In this document: piece by piece, positions 47,916 to 57,190 of the stretch
How positions within the stretch are numbered: position 1 is the stretch's first letter
Layout of the letters: every line of letters begins with the position of its first letter
From: an uncultured Thioclava sp.
GTDB taxonomy: Bacteria > Pseudomonadota > Alphaproteobacteria > Rhodobacterales > Rhodobacteraceae
Direction: 5' to 3'
Length of the DNA: 64,000 bases
Assembly (NCBI RefSeq): GCF_913064665.1
Contig: NZ_CAJYBT010000006.1
Location: 57,192 to 121,191, forward strand
The notes under the pieces: generated by a model
The model's database searches: none
What the model was told of the DNA's origin: nothing
What the model saw: only the letters and a program-made list of their open reading frames with translations
Translations under genes and position numbers: made by a program

Positions 47916-49360
47916 TTCAGATCGGGGATATCACACTGGATCTGAACGATCCGCTGGTGCAGGGCCTGCTTGCGGCCTGTGTTCTGATGGTGATCTTTGC
48001 GTGGCTCTGGCTGTCCGCGCGGCGCAATTTAACCGAGGCAAACGCCGATCTGGCACAGGCCGCGCCCTATCGCGAAGAGGCGCAAAACCTGCGTGAGGCG
48101 CTGGCCGCTTCCGAAGCGGTGGCCGAACGGATGTCTGATCTTGAGGCCGAACTGATCGACACCCGCGCGCAGCTGAACGCCGAATACCGGGCGCGAATCG
48201 CTAAATCCGAAGCCTATGACAGTTTGCAACGCGAACATCAGGCGCGGCTGGATGAATTGCGCGGCATGAAGAAGGAAATTGAGGACCGATTTTCGACCGT
48301 CGCTTCGGGCGTCTTGCAGAAGAACTCTGAGACCTTCCTCAGCTTGGTCAGCGAGCGCTTCAAAGCGCATGAAAAGACCGCCCAAGACGAGCTGGACCGC
48401 CGCCGCGACGCCATCGAACATCTGGTCAAGCCGCTGAATTTGCGGCTCAACGAGTTCGGCGAGCAGATCCAATCGATCGAGAAAGCCCGCAACGAGGCCT
48501 ATGGCGCGATCCATCAGCAGGTGCGCGCGCTGGCCGAAGGGCAATCCTCGCTGGGCCAAGAAACCCGCAAGCTGGTGCAGGCTTTGCGCGCGCCCAAAAC
48601 GCGCGGACGCTGGGGCGAAATGCAGTTGCGTCAGGTCTTCGAGATGGCGGGCATGACCGAGAATGTCGATTTCCACCTCGAACATCACATGGCCACCGAC
48701 GAAGGCGCACGCCGCCCCGATGCCATCGTGCATATCCCCGGCGGCAAAAGCATTGTGGTGGACGCAAAAACCCCGCTTGAAGCCTATCTTGACGCGCTTG
48801 AGGCCGCGACGCCCGAGCTACAAAACGCGGCCCTCGCTCGCCACGCCCAGCAAGTGCGCCAGCATGTGAAAATGCTCGCCTCGAAGGCCTATCAACAGCA
48901 GATTCCCGAGACCCCGGATTTCGTGGTGATGTTCATCCCCGGCGAAACCTTTGTCGCCGCCGCTGCCGAGGCCGATCCGAGTCTGATCGAATATGCGTTT
49001 CAAAACAAGGTCTTGATCGCCAGCCCCACGACGCTGATGGCGCTGGTCAAGGCGATTGCCTATGGCTGGCAGCAAGAGAAAATGGCGAAGAATGCGGTCG
49101 AAGTGCAAAAGACCGCGCAAGATCTTTATGAGCGGATCAAGACCTTTGGTGGCCATATCGACTCGGTGGGCAAGGCACTGACCCGGTCTGTCGAAAGCTA
49201 CAACAAGGCGGTCGGCTCGCTGGAAAGCCGCGTGCTGCCCTCGGCGCGCAAATTCGAAGCGATGGGTGTGGTCGCTGATGAGGGCCAGCTTGAAACGCCC
49301 GCGCTGGTCGACAGCCAGCCCCGCACATTGTCCGCCCCCGCCTTCACACATGAAGACTAA
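47912..49360 (+). CDS. rmuC: DNA recombination protein RmuC
   Basis: A 482-aa protein: one N-terminal membrane helix (about residues 15-32), a long coiled coil (about 35-200) and a PD-(D/E)xK-like nuclease domain containing [39 protein letters not shown] and FMFIPGE-type block (here [13 protein letters not shown]). RmuC limits inversion at short repeats and has been linked to phage defence in some bacteria. Co-translated with mutL. Confidence 0.92.
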   Translation: MIQIGDITLDLNDPLVQGLLAACVLMVIFAWLWLSARRNLTEANADLAQAAPYREEAQNLREALAASEAVAERMSDLEAELIDTRAQLNAEYRARIAKSEAYDSLQREHQARLDELRGMKKEIEDRFSTVASGVLQKNSETFLSLVSERFKAHEKTAQDELDRRRDAIEHLVKPLNLRLNEFGEQIQSIEKARNEAYGAIHQQVRALAEGQSSLGQETRKLVQALRAPKTRGRWGEMQLRQVFEMAGMTENVDFHLEHHMATDEGARRPDAIVHIPGGKSIVVDAKTPLEAYLDALEAATPELQNAALARHAQQVRQHVKMLASKAYQQQIPETPDFVVMFIPGETFVAAAAEADPSLIEYAFQNKVLIASPTTLMALVKAIAYGWQQEKMAKNAVEVQKTAQDLYERIKTFGGHIDSVGKALTRSVESYNKAVGSLESRVLPSARKFEAMGVVADEGQLETPALVDSQPRTLSAPAFTHED

Positions 49361-49418
49361 GTTTTGCAGCTTGCGTTAAATCTGCGTCGGGGTGAAAATG
49401 GCTCAAATCGGAGGTACC

Positions 49419-49763
49419 ATGCTTAGCATCAGCCCGGCAAAAATTGCGACTGTCATTCTGCGCGCACGCAAGTTCGATGCAGGCCTACCCGGTTCGGGCC
49501 ATGGCCGCGAGTTGCGAAGCTTTATCGCCACCATGAACGAAGACGAACAGGCATCGCTTACCGCAGTGATGTGGATCGGGCGCGAGACGTTCGACGCCTC
49601 TGAACTGGACGAGGCGATCGCGACCGCCAAGGCCGAGGCGACAGCGCCCACCGAAGATTACCTGATGGGAATTCCGATGCTGGCGGACTACCTTGAAGAC
49701 GGTCTGAGCGCGCTGGGAGTCAGCCTGGAAGAGGCTGAGGAAGACATTTACCCCTCCGTCTGA
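49419..49763 (+). CDS. DUF3775-domain small protein
   Basis: A 114-aa acidic protein matching the DUF3775 family: LSISPAKIATVILRARKFD at the N-terminus and TAVMWIGRETFDASEL, followed by YLMGIPMLADYLEDGL. Function is unknown. GGAGGT lies four bases before the chosen ATG; an in-frame GTG at 49392 is less likely. It converges with the response-regulator gene, with a terminator in between. Confidence 0.8.
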   Translation: MLSISPAKIATVILRARKFDAGLPGSGHGRELRSFIATMNEDEQASLTAVMWIGRETFDASELDEAIATAKAEATAPTEDYLMGIPMLADYLEDGLSALGVSLEEAEEDIYPSV

Positions 49764-49796
49764 GTTCTTTTTTCGCTGTCTGATCGCTGCGCACTG

Positions 49797-49826
49797 CGAA
49801 AAAAGCGGTCCCCGAAGGGACCGCTG
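49797..49826 (-). terminator. Terminator between DUF3775 and response-regulator genes
   Basis: A perfect AGCGGTCCC / GGGACCGCT stem with a CGAA/TTCG tetraloop is followed on the minus strand by TTTTTT, about 40 bases past the response-regulator stop. On the plus strand there is no T run, so it serves mainly the minus-strand gene. Confidence 0.9.
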
Positions 49827-49865
49827 AGGATACTTGTAACCTGAGAGTACTGACAGAAACCCCGT

Positions 49866-50555
49866 TTAGCCAACGAGCCGATAGCCGCCCGATTCCGTCA
49901 CCAACAGGCGCGCATTCGAGGGGTCGGGCTCAATCTTCTGGCGCAGACGATAGATGTGGGTTTCCAGCGTGTGGGTCGTGACCCCGGCATTGTAACCCCA
50001 AACCTCGTGCAACAGCACATCGCGCGGCACAACACCGTCGGTGGCGCGATAGAGGAACTTGAGGATATTGGTCTCTTTCTCGGTCAGACGAACCTTCTTG
50101 TCGCGATCATCCACCAACATCTTCATCGCCGGTTTGAACGTATATGGGCCAAGCTGGAACACAGCGTCCTCTGACTGTTCATGCGTGCGCAGCTGGGCGC
50201 GCAAACGGGCCAAAAGCACCGGGAACTTGAACGGCTTGGTGATGTAATCATTGGCCCCCGAATCAAGGCCAAGGATCGTGTCGGAATCGGTGTCATGCCC
50301 GGTCAGCATGATGATCGGGCATTTCACCCCATGCTTGCGCAGCTTTTTGCACAGCTCTCGGCCATCGGTATCAGGCAATCCCACATCCAGCACGACCAGA
50401 TCATAAAGTGCGGCCTTCGTCTTATCGACGGCATCGTGGCCATTCTCGGCCTCAAAGACTTCGAAATCATCGGTAGCGATCAATTGTTCAGCCAGCGCTT
50501 CACGCAGGTCGGTATCATCATCGACCAAAAGGATTTTCTTTAACGATGCCATCAT
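49866..50555 (-). CDS. OmpR/PhoB-family response regulator
   Basis: A 229-aa two-domain regulator: a receiver with phospho-acceptor D57 in YDLVVLDVGLPD, acidic pocket VDDDTD, and switch Lys in ITKPFKFPVLLARL; then a winged-helix DNA-binding domain (KVRLTEKETNILKFL, TLETHIYRLRQKIE, LVTESGGYRL). It is not CtrA, whose receiver differs. No histidine-kinase gene lies next to it, so it is an orphan here. GGAGG lies five bases before the first of two adjacent ATGs. Confidence 0.9.
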   Translation of the reverse strand: MMASLKKILLVDDDTDLREALAEQLIATDDFEVFEAENGHDAVDKTKAALYDLVVLDVGLPDTDGRELCKKLRKHGVKCPIIMLTGHDTDSDTILGLDSGANDYITKPFKFPVLLARLRAQLRTHEQSEDAVFQLGPYTFKPAMKMLVDDRDKKVRLTEKETNILKFLYRATDGVVPRDVLLHEVWGYNAGVTTHTLETHIYRLRQKIEPDPSNARLLVTESGGYRLVG

Positions 50556-50694
50556 ATTTACCTCCGATTGCATTCTGAACATAGCTGTTGCCCCCTCACA
50601 CCGATGGCAAGGGTGGTGAAACCTATCTCACGCGGTCGTGTCGATTTACGCTTGGTTATTTCAATTTGTTACAGGCGAGGCTATCTCAGAACGG

Positions 50695-51774
50695 ATGAAA
50701 CCAGAAATCACCCTTGGCCCAAACCCGACCGAGCGACTCAATCGCGCCCGTGCAGATCTGCGCATGGGAGTGCCCGTTGTGGTGGCCGGTCACGGGCTTG
50801 CCGTGGCAATCGAGACCCTCAGCCCCGAACGACTAACCGCCTTGGGCGCAATCGGGGCGCTTACGCTGGTGCTGACAGCGCGACGCGCGCAAACGCTCAA
50901 GGCGCGTGTCTATGACGAGGATATCGCGCGCATTGCCGTTCCCAAGGATGCGGATTTGGGCTGGCTGCGCGCGCTTGCCGATCCGGCGGATGATTTGCGC
51001 GTGCCGATGAAAGGGCCGCTGCAATCAGTGCGCGGCGGTGACCCCGGTTTCGCGCGTGCTGCGATCCGGCTGACGAAATCGGCGCAACTTCTGCCCGCCG
51101 CGTTGATCGTCGCAGGTCCCGAATTCCTCCCCCAAGACCTGACCACGATCACCGTGCAGGACGCGCTGCAAGCCGCCGATATCCCGCAGGCCTTTGCCCC
51201 CGTGTCAGCCGCCCGCGTACCTCTGCGCGCCGCCGAAGCAGGCCGCTTGCATATTTTCCGCCCCGATGATGGCAGCGAAGAACACTACGCCATCGAGATC
51301 GGCCAGCCCGACCGTAGCAAACCGGTGCTGGCGCGGCTCCATTCCGCCTGTTTCACCGGCGATGTGCTGGGCTCGCTGAAATGCGATTGCGGGCCGCAGT
51401 TGGACGCGGCGCTGTCCCGGATGGGGCATGAGGGCGCGGGCGTGCTGCTGTATCTCAACCAAGAGGGGCGCGGCATTGGGCTGGCCAACAAGATGCGCGC
51501 CTACAGCTTGCAGGATCAGGGCTTCGACACGGTCGAGGCCAATCATCGCCTTGGCTTTGAGGATGATGAACGCGATTTCCGCATCGGTGCGGCGCTGCTG
51601 AAAAAGCTTGGGTTTGGCGCGGTGCGACTGCTGACCAATAACCCCGCCAAGGTCGAGATGCTGCAAGCCAACGGCATTGACGTCACCGAGCGCGTGCCGC
51701 TCAAAGTCGGGATGAGCCGCCACAATGCGGGCTATCTCGCGACCAAGGCGGCGAAATCGGGTCATATCCTGTGA
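50695..51774 (+). CDS. ribA: GTP cyclohydrolase II with N-terminal accessory domain
   Basis: First step of riboflavin synthesis from GTP. The C-terminal half (about residues 165-355) has the zinc ligands [17 protein letters not shown] and [13 protein letters not shown], the hallmarks of RibA. The N-terminal about 160 residues ([15 protein letters not shown] onward) are a GTP_CH_N-type domain rather than a RibB domain, so it is not a RibBA fusion. The start MKPEITLG is chosen; the frame extends 19 codons further upstream. The next gene overlaps its stop. Confidence 0.9.
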   Translation: MKPEITLGPNPTERLNRARADLRMGVPVVVAGHGLAVAIETLSPERLTALGAIGALTLVLTARRAQTLKARVYDEDIARIAVPKDADLGWLRALADPADDLRVPMKGPLQSVRGGDPGFARAAIRLTKSAQLLPAALIVAGPEFLPQDLTTITVQDALQAADIPQAFAPVSAARVPLRAAEAGRLHIFRPDDGSEEHYAIEIGQPDRSKPVLARLHSACFTGDVLGSLKCDCGPQLDAALSRMGHEGAGVLLYLNQEGRGIGLANKMRAYSLQDQGFDTVEANHRLGFEDDERDFRIGAALLKKLGFGAVRLLTNNPAKVEMLQANGIDVTERVPLKVGMSRHNAGYLATKAAKSGHIL

Positions 51775-52289
51775 TGCGGCTGACGCCTTCGGGCCTGCTG
51801 TTTCGCGGCCGCCGATTTCCCGTTCAGATTGGGCGCGGCGGGATCACCATGGACAAACACGAGGGCGACGGCGCAACCCCGGTGGGCAAGCTGCAGATCC
51901 TGCGGATACTCTACCGCGCTGATCGCCTGCCCGCGCCGCAAGACTGGGCCGAGCCCATCGGGCCGCGCGATCTGTGGTGCGACGCGTCCGGGCACCCGGA
52001 TTACAACCACGATGTGCGCGCGCCCTTCGCCGCCAGTCACGAGACCCTGCGCCGCGCTGATCCACTGTATGACATCGTGCTGGTCACCGACTGGAACTAC
52101 CCGAATGCACGCCCCGGAAAAGGCTCTGCGATCTTCCTGCATCAACGTCGCCGCGCGGGTTATCCCACAGAGGGCTGCCTCGCCTTTCGCCGCGACCACC
52201 TGATCTGGATCGCGCAGCGAGTCACGCCCGGCGAAGCGCTCGACATCCCCATTCATCTAGCCAGAAATACTCCGAGCTCCGGGGCCTGA
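51774..52289 (+). CDS. L,D-transpeptidase (YkuD-like) family protein
   Basis: A 171-aa protein with one YkuD domain. The active-site motif is FLHQRRRAGYPTEGCLAF: the conserved His, and the nucleophilic Cys in GC. No signal peptide is visible, so it may be cytoplasmic or use another route. It is coupled to ribA (TGATG). The last about nine residues after IPIHL derive from a dispersed repeat at 52252-52273, which appears to have extended the reading frame. Confidence 0.85.
   Translation: MRLTPSGLLFRGRRFPVQIGRGGITMDKHEGDGATPVGKLQILRILYRADRLPAPQDWAEPIGPRDLWCDASGHPDYNHDVRAPFAASHETLRRADPLYDIVLVTDWNYPNARPGKGSAIFLHQRRRAGYPTEGCLAFRRDHLIWIAQRVTPGEALDIPIHLARNTPSSGA
52252..52273 (+). repeat. Dispersed gene-end repeat, third copy
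   Basis: TTCATCTAGCCAGAAATACT and the two following bases match the complement of the 33840-33895 repeat with one mismatch in 22. The match begins inside the L,D-transpeptidase gene, in place of the stop codon expected after IPIHL, and so supplies its last codons. Confidence 0.8.
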
Positions 52290-52750
52290 CCCGGCCGTCA
52301 ATTGCGCACCCCGGCGGATATGAGCCCCCCTGGCTCACTACGGCGGGACGAAATCGGCCCGATACAGGCATGCAGCGCGTTGGTCGCGTGCCTCGAAACC
52401 GGTCATTGGTGCTCAGCGCAGCGTTGTAACCAAGTTGACGACCGCTCAGTGGACCAAACGGTCTGAGTAACGGGATGAACTGCCCCCCACCAAACTGCAG
52501 CTATCATTGAGTCAGCCTGTTCTTCGGCTGAGCTATTGACCGCAGAGAATGAACCGATCCAGCGAAGAGCTGAGCAGGCGCGACAACTACATTCACATCT
52601 CCAAAATTAACGTAAAGCGGCTACAGATGGCGGATTATTGCTATTTAGTGGCGGAACCCTGTCAGCCCGCCTCTCATCGCCTGCACTATCGTCCCTCATA
52701 AGTTGAGCGTGTGTCGATCAGATGCGCGATCTGGCGGTTTCGGAGGACGC
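52290..52750. other. 461-bp non-coding region upstream of the ABC importer operon
   Basis: No convincing open frame. It contains TGAACTGCCCCCCACCAAAC at 52477-52496, which resembles the end of IS3-family elements, and a small hairpin TCAGCC/GGCTGA at 52513-52533. Composition is lower in GC than the flanks toward 52560-52660. It should include the promoter of the importer operon and perhaps an operator for the GlxA-type regulator, but I cannot identify either with confidence. Confidence 0.45.
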
Positions 52751-53401
52751 ATGGACATCATCCAATTCATCGCTAACAACTGGAGCTCGATCCTCGGGAT
52801 GGCGCTTCAGCATATCGCTATCGTCGGCACTGCGGTCGGACTCGCGATCTTGACCGGCGTGCCGCTCGGCATCGCGATTACTCAGAACCGACGTGCCGCC
52901 GATATTGTGCTCTATATCGCGTCGATCATCGTCACGATCCCCTCGATTGCGCTGTTCGGTCTGATGATCCCGATCCTGTCACATATCGGTCAAGGGATCG
53001 GCTGGCTGCCCGCAGTGATAGCGATTCTGCTCTATTCGCAGTTACCGATCGTGCGCAACACCTACACCGCCATCACCAATATCGACCCCGCCTTGCGCGA
53101 GGCTGCGAAGGGGATGGGTATGACCGCCACACAACGTCTTTGGCAAGTCGAGATCCCGATTGCTGTGCCGGTGATCATGGCCGGGGTGCGCACGGCCGTG
53201 GTGATGAATATCGGGGTTGCCGCGATCGCCGCCTATATTGGCGCCGGCGGTCTGGGGGTGCTGATTTCGCGCGGGATTAGCCAAACCGATCCGCGTCAGC
53301 TCGTTACCGGCGCGCTCGCCGTTTCTCTTCTCGCGATCCTTGCCGATTGGGCGCTTTTGCAGCTTCAAAAACACCTCACGCCCCCCGGGCTCAAGCACTG
53401 A
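52751..53401 (+). CDS. Betaine/choline-type ABC transporter permease 1
   Basis: A 216-aa permease with about five membrane helices and the binding-protein-dependent EAA loop (DPALREAAKGMGMTATQRLW). It resembles OpuBB/OpuCB and YehW, which import quaternary amines. GGAGG lies four bases before the chosen ATG. It is the first gene of a four-gene importer; a second, distinct permease is encoded downstream, so the transporter is probably a heterodimer in the membrane. Confidence 0.9.
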   Translation: MDIIQFIANNWSSILGMALQHIAIVGTAVGLAILTGVPLGIAITQNRRAADIVLYIASIIVTIPSIALFGLMIPILSHIGQGIGWLPAVIAILLYSQLPIVRNTYTAITNIDPALREAAKGMGMTATQRLWQVEIPIAVPVIMAGVRTAVVMNIGVAAIAAYIGAGGLGVLISRGISQTDPRQLVTGALAVSLLAILADWALLQLQKHLTPPGLKH

Positions 53402-53429
53402 TCCGCCCAAGCTTTGAAGGACTATAGAC

Positions 53430-54557
53430 ATGATCGAGCTCGAGAACCTGACCAAGACCTTCACCCTGTCGACGACGACGATCGTGGCCGCTGACAAAGT
53501 GAACATGACCGTGCCAAGCGGAGAAATCTGCGTCCTGCTTGGGCCTTCGGGCTGCGGCAAGACCACCGCGCTCAAGATGATCAACCGGCTCATCCCGCCG
53601 ACCTCTGGGCGGATCCTGATCAATGGCGAGGATACCGCGCGGCTCAACGATATCGAGCTGCGCCGCCAGATCGGCTACGTAATTCAGCAGATCGGCCTGT
53701 TCCCGAACATGACGATCGAGGAAAATATCTGCGTCGTTCCGAAGATGCTCGGCTGGGATATCAAGCGTGCCCGGGCACGGGCCACCGAACTGATTGACCT
53801 TGTGGGGCTTGACCCGCGGCAATTCCTGCACCGCTATCCCAAAGAACTCTCGGGTGGCCAGCAGCAGCGCATCGGCGTGATCCGTGCGCTGGCGGCAGAC
53901 CCGCCGGTGATGCTGATGGACGAGCCTTTCGGCGCGATTGACCCGATCAACCGCGAAATCATTCAGGACGAGTTCCTGAAGATGCAGTCAGAGCTGAAAA
54001 AGACGATCATGTTCGTCAGCCACGATATCGACGAGGCGGTGAAGATGGGCGACAAGGTCGCGATCTTCCGTGCGGGCAAGATCGAGCAATTCGACGCGCC
54101 CGACCATATCCTCGCCCATCCCGCCAACGCTTTCGTCGCCGATTTCGTCGGCGCCGACCGCACGCTCAAGCGGTTGCGGCTGGTCACCGCCGAAGAAGTC
54201 ACCGATGCGCATTGCCCCGTCGTCTCGCGCCTCGCCTCTCCGCAGGAAGCCCGCAACGCAGCGCGCAACGGCACAGGCCGGATTGTGGTGTTGATCGACG
54301 CAGATCATCGCCCAGTGGGCTATGTCACGAACGAAGAGCTGGAAGGTGCGGACGGTTCGGTTGCCGATTTTGCCCATACCTTGCCCGCGACCGTGCCAGT
54401 GCGCGCCGATCTGCGCGCCGTGGTCTCGGAGATGTTCGCCAATGACATAATGTGGCTGGCCTGCACTGACGATCAGGGCCGCTTCGCCGGGATCGTTACC
54501 CAGCCCGCCGTCACGGCAGCGTTGGGCGAGACCTACAAGCGTTCCGAGAGGAACTGA
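53430..54557 (+). CDS. Betaine/choline-type ABC transporter ATP-binding protein
   Basis: A 375-aa ATPase. Walker A GPSGCGKTT near residue 36, signature LSGGQQQRIGV, Walker B VMLMDEPFGAID and a switch His in MFVSHDIDEAVKMG. The C-terminal 115 residues form CBS domains, as in OpuA/OpuC and ProV proteins, where they sense ionic strength or nucleotides. It lies between the two permease genes; the second permease starts four bases after its stop. Confidence 0.93.
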   Translation: MIELENLTKTFTLSTTTIVAADKVNMTVPSGEICVLLGPSGCGKTTALKMINRLIPPTSGRILINGEDTARLNDIELRRQIGYVIQQIGLFPNMTIEENICVVPKMLGWDIKRARARATELIDLVGLDPRQFLHRYPKELSGGQQQRIGVIRALAADPPVMLMDEPFGAIDPINREIIQDEFLKMQSELKKTIMFVSHDIDEAVKMGDKVAIFRAGKIEQFDAPDHILAHPANAFVADFVGADRTLKRLRLVTAEEVTDAHCPVVSRLASPQEARNAARNGTGRIVVLIDADHRPVGYVTNEELEGADGSVADFAHTLPATVPVRADLRAVVSEMFANDIMWLACTDDQGRFAGIVTQPAVTAALGETYKRSERN

Positions 54558-54561
54558 GGAC

Positions 54562-55293
54562 ATGAGCATGGTGCGACAGGCAACGGGAATCGGCCGGAAC
54601 GTGCAATTGCTCGTCATGTTCGGTCTGGGGATCTGGGTCTGCAATTCAGGGTTGCTTGGTCAGATCGGGGATAACTGGGACGATATCGTCTATCTCTCGA
54701 AACAGCATATGATATTGGTGACGGTCTCAGGCGGGGCGGCGATCCTTGTTGGCATTCCGGTCGGGATATGGCTTTCGCGCCCGGCGATGGGACGCTACGC
54801 CGAAACGGTGATGCAGGTCTTCAATATCGGCGGCACGATCCCGACACTGGCGGTGATCGCCCTGTCGATGACGGTGCTCGGCATCGGTTTCGCGCCTGCC
54901 TTCTTCGGGCTGTTCGTGGCCTCGCTCCTGCCGATCGTGCGCAACACCTATACCGGCTTACTAGCCGTGCCGCAGCATCTGAAAGAGGCCGCAACCGGCA
55001 TGGGTATGACACCGCGCCAGATTTTGTTCCAAGTAGAACTGCCCAACGCGCTTTACGTCATCTTTTCGGGCGTGCGCACTGCGCTTGCGATCAATGTCGG
55101 CACCGCGCCGTTGGCCTTTTTGATCGGCGGTGGGGGTCTGGGTGAGCTGATCTTCACCGGTATCGACTTGATGGATACTGGCATGCTGCTGGCAGGTGCG
55201 ATCCCGACAGCTGCACTTGCGGTGATGGTCGATTTCACAATGGGTCAAGCCCAGTTGCGGCTTGTCCCGAAAGGAGTGAACCCGCTGCGCTGA
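54562..55293 (+). CDS. Betaine/choline-type ABC transporter permease 2
   Basis: A 243-aa permease with about six membrane helices and the EAA-type loop LKEAATGMGMTPRQILFQ. It is related to, but clearly different from, permease 1 in the same operon. GAGG lies just upstream. OpuB/OpuC- and Yeh-type importers use two permeases in this way. Confidence 0.9.
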   Translation: MSMVRQATGIGRNVQLLVMFGLGIWVCNSGLLGQIGDNWDDIVYLSKQHMILVTVSGGAAILVGIPVGIWLSRPAMGRYAETVMQVFNIGGTIPTLAVIALSMTVLGIGFAPAFFGLFVASLLPIVRNTYTGLLAVPQHLKEAATGMGMTPRQILFQVELPNALYVIFSGVRTALAINVGTAPLAFLIGGGGLGELIFTGIDLMDTGMLLAGAIPTAALAVMVDFTMGQAQLRLVPKGVNPLR

Positions 55294-55342
55294 AGCGGCT
55301 GGCACAAGAAAAGCAAAACAAAGACAACATGGAGGAAACACG

Positions 55343-56227
55343 ATGCTTCACATTCTCAAGGCAGCTCTACTAGGCGCCTCACTGTTCGGGTTAGCCGGTA
55401 GCGTCCAAGCCGAGGAAATCGCTGTTGGCGGCAAAAATTTCACCGAGCAGCAAATCCTTGCCTCGATCACCCAGCAATATCTGAGCGCCAAAGGCTACGA
55501 CGTCACCGACCGATCCGGTATGGGCTCGGCTGTGGTGCGTCAGGCAATGGAGAACGGCCAGGTTGACATCTACTGGGAATATACCGGCACCTCGTTGATC
55601 ACTTATAACAAGGTGACCGAGAAGCTGAACGCCCAAGACACCTACGACAAGGTCAAGGAATTGGATGCCAAGAAGGGCATCGTCTGGCTCATGCCGTCCA
55701 AGGCGAACAACACCTACGCGCTCGCAATGCGCGCCGACGAGGCGCAAAAGATGGGGATCGAGACGATCTCGGATCTCGCCATGAAGGAAATTGGTGGCGC
55801 GAAATTGACGCTCGCCTCGAACGCTGAATTCTACGCCCGCCCCGACGGCCTGAAGCCGCTCGAAAAGGATTACGGCTTCGATTTCGGCCGCGCCAATATC
55901 AAGCGGATGGATACAGGACTCGTCTACCAAGCGCTCAAGGACAGTCAGGTCGATGTCGGTGTCGTCTTTGCCACAGACGGCCGGATCCCGGCGTTCAATT
56001 TCGTCACGCTCAAGGATGACAAAGGCTATTTCCCGTCCTACGCTCTGGCCCCGGTGATCCGCAAAGAGGTGCTCGACAAGCACCCCGAATTGGCTGATCT
56101 GATGGATGCCATCTCGGCGAAGCTGACCGACAAGGTGATGGCCGGCCTCAACGCCAATGTGGATGTCGACAAGGTGTCGGTGGAAAATGTGGCGGCTGAG
56201 TTTCTCAAAGAAAACGGCCTGATCTGA
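55343..56227 (+). CDS. Betaine/choline-type ABC transporter substrate-binding protein
   Basis: A 294-aa periplasmic OpuAC/OsmF-like binding protein with a signal peptide ending GSVQA at about residue 23. The mature start IAVGGKNFTEQQILASI and the blocks GQVDIYWEYTGTSL and FYARPDGLKPLEKDYGF are typical of this family, whose ligand sits in an aromatic cage. Tyrosines and a tryptophan are present, but the cage cannot be verified by eye. GGAGG precedes the ATG. Confidence 0.92.
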   Translation: MLHILKAALLGASLFGLAGSVQAEEIAVGGKNFTEQQILASITQQYLSAKGYDVTDRSGMGSAVVRQAMENGQVDIYWEYTGTSLITYNKVTEKLNAQDTYDKVKELDAKKGIVWLMPSKANNTYALAMRADEAQKMGIETISDLAMKEIGGAKLTLASNAEFYARPDGLKPLEKDYGFDFGRANIKRMDTGLVYQALKDSQVDVGVVFATDGRIPAFNFVTLKDDKGYFPSYALAPVIRKEVLDKHPELADLMDAISAKLTDKVMAGLNANVDVDKVSVENVAAEFLKENGLI

Positions 56228-56283
56228 CGAACCTATCGGCGGGCTGCGCGATGGCCCGCCACTACCATTTAGGGAGCCGGGCT

Positions 56284-57159
56284 ATGAGCGAGCACATATT
56301 GCGGGTCGGTGCCGCACAATTCGCCAGCGAAATCGGAGATGTCGATACGAATATGGATCGACATCTCGATTGGATCAGGCAGGGCCGCGAGGCGGGGCTC
56401 GAATTGCTGGTTATGCCCGAGCTGTCTCTGACCGGCCATTACGGGCCCGAGCGGCTGCTCGACGTCGCGATGCGTCGCAGCGATCCGCGCCTCAAGCGTC
56501 TTGCCGATGCGGCAGGCGACATGGCCGTCGTGTTGGGCTTCATCGAGGAAGGCGCCGCGGCACAATTCTACAACGCCTCGGCGCTGGTGCAGAACGGAAA
56601 GATGCGTCACCTGCATCGAAAGGTAAACCTGCCAACCTACGGCAAGCTCGAAGAGGGCAAATACTATGCCTCGGGCCGCTTCGTCGAAACATACAATCTC
56701 GACGACGACTGGTGCGCGGGCCTTCTGATATGCGCCGATATCTGGAACCCGGCGCTGGCCCATCTGAGCTTCCTGCATGGTGCGACATTACTGATGTGCC
56801 CGGTCAGTTCCGGTGTCGAGGCCGTGGGCATCGACTTCGATAACCCCGCCGGCTGGGCGCTGACGATGCGCTTTTACTCGATGATGTATGGCGCGCCCTC
56901 GATCATGGTCAATCGGACCGGGATTGAGCGCGACCTGACCTTTTGGGGCGGCTCGCGTATCCTCGACCCGTTCGGGCGCGAGCTGGCCGTGGCGGGTAGC
57001 GAGGAAGAGCTCATCACCGCCGAGTTAGATTTCAACGAAGTGCGCCGCGCCCGCCACCTGCTTCCCACGGTGCGCGACAGTAATATCTCCCTTGTGCTGC
57101 GCGAGACGGACCGGCTCATCACGAAACTGGGCGTGCCGGACTTCGTGCGAGAAGACTGA
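56284..57159 (+). CDS. Carbon-nitrogen hydrolase (nitrilase superfamily)
   Basis: A 291-aa cytoplasmic amidase-like enzyme with the full Glu-Lys-Cys triad: E46 in VMPELSLTG, K113 in HRKVNLPTYG, C150 in LLICADIWNP. The superfamily hydrolyses amides, carbamoylamines or nitriles; the substrate is not evident. AGGGAG lies seven bases before the chosen ATG. It follows the importer genes and precedes an MmgE/PrpD gene on the same strand, which suggests it acts on the imported compound or its breakdown product. Confidence 0.9.
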   Translation: MSEHILRVGAAQFASEIGDVDTNMDRHLDWIRQGREAGLELLVMPELSLTGHYGPERLLDVAMRRSDPRLKRLADAAGDMAVVLGFIEEGAAAQFYNASALVQNGKMRHLHRKVNLPTYGKLEEGKYYASGRFVETYNLDDDWCAGLLICADIWNPALAHLSFLHGATLLMCPVSSGVEAVGIDFDNPAGWALTMRFYSMMYGAPSIMVNRTGIERDLTFWGGSRILDPFGRELAVAGSEEELITAELDFNEVRRARHLLPTVRDSNISLVLRETDRLITKLGVPDFVRED

Positions 57160-57190
57160 CCCTTTCTCCTGCTGTTCCCGGGCACCGACC

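Noticed and set aside
46062..49360. mutL-rmuC as a candidate phage-defence island
   Set aside because: Both are ordinary chromosomal genes with conserved motifs; nothing else around them points to defence.
49866..50555. Response regulator as CtrA
   Set aside because: The receiver opening and winged-helix sequence differ from the strongly conserved CtrA; only the OmpR/PhoB family can be supported.
50695..51774. ribA as a RibBA bifunctional enzyme
   Set aside because: The N-terminal 160 residues lack the DHBP synthase metal and substrate motifs and look like a GTP_CH_N-type domain.
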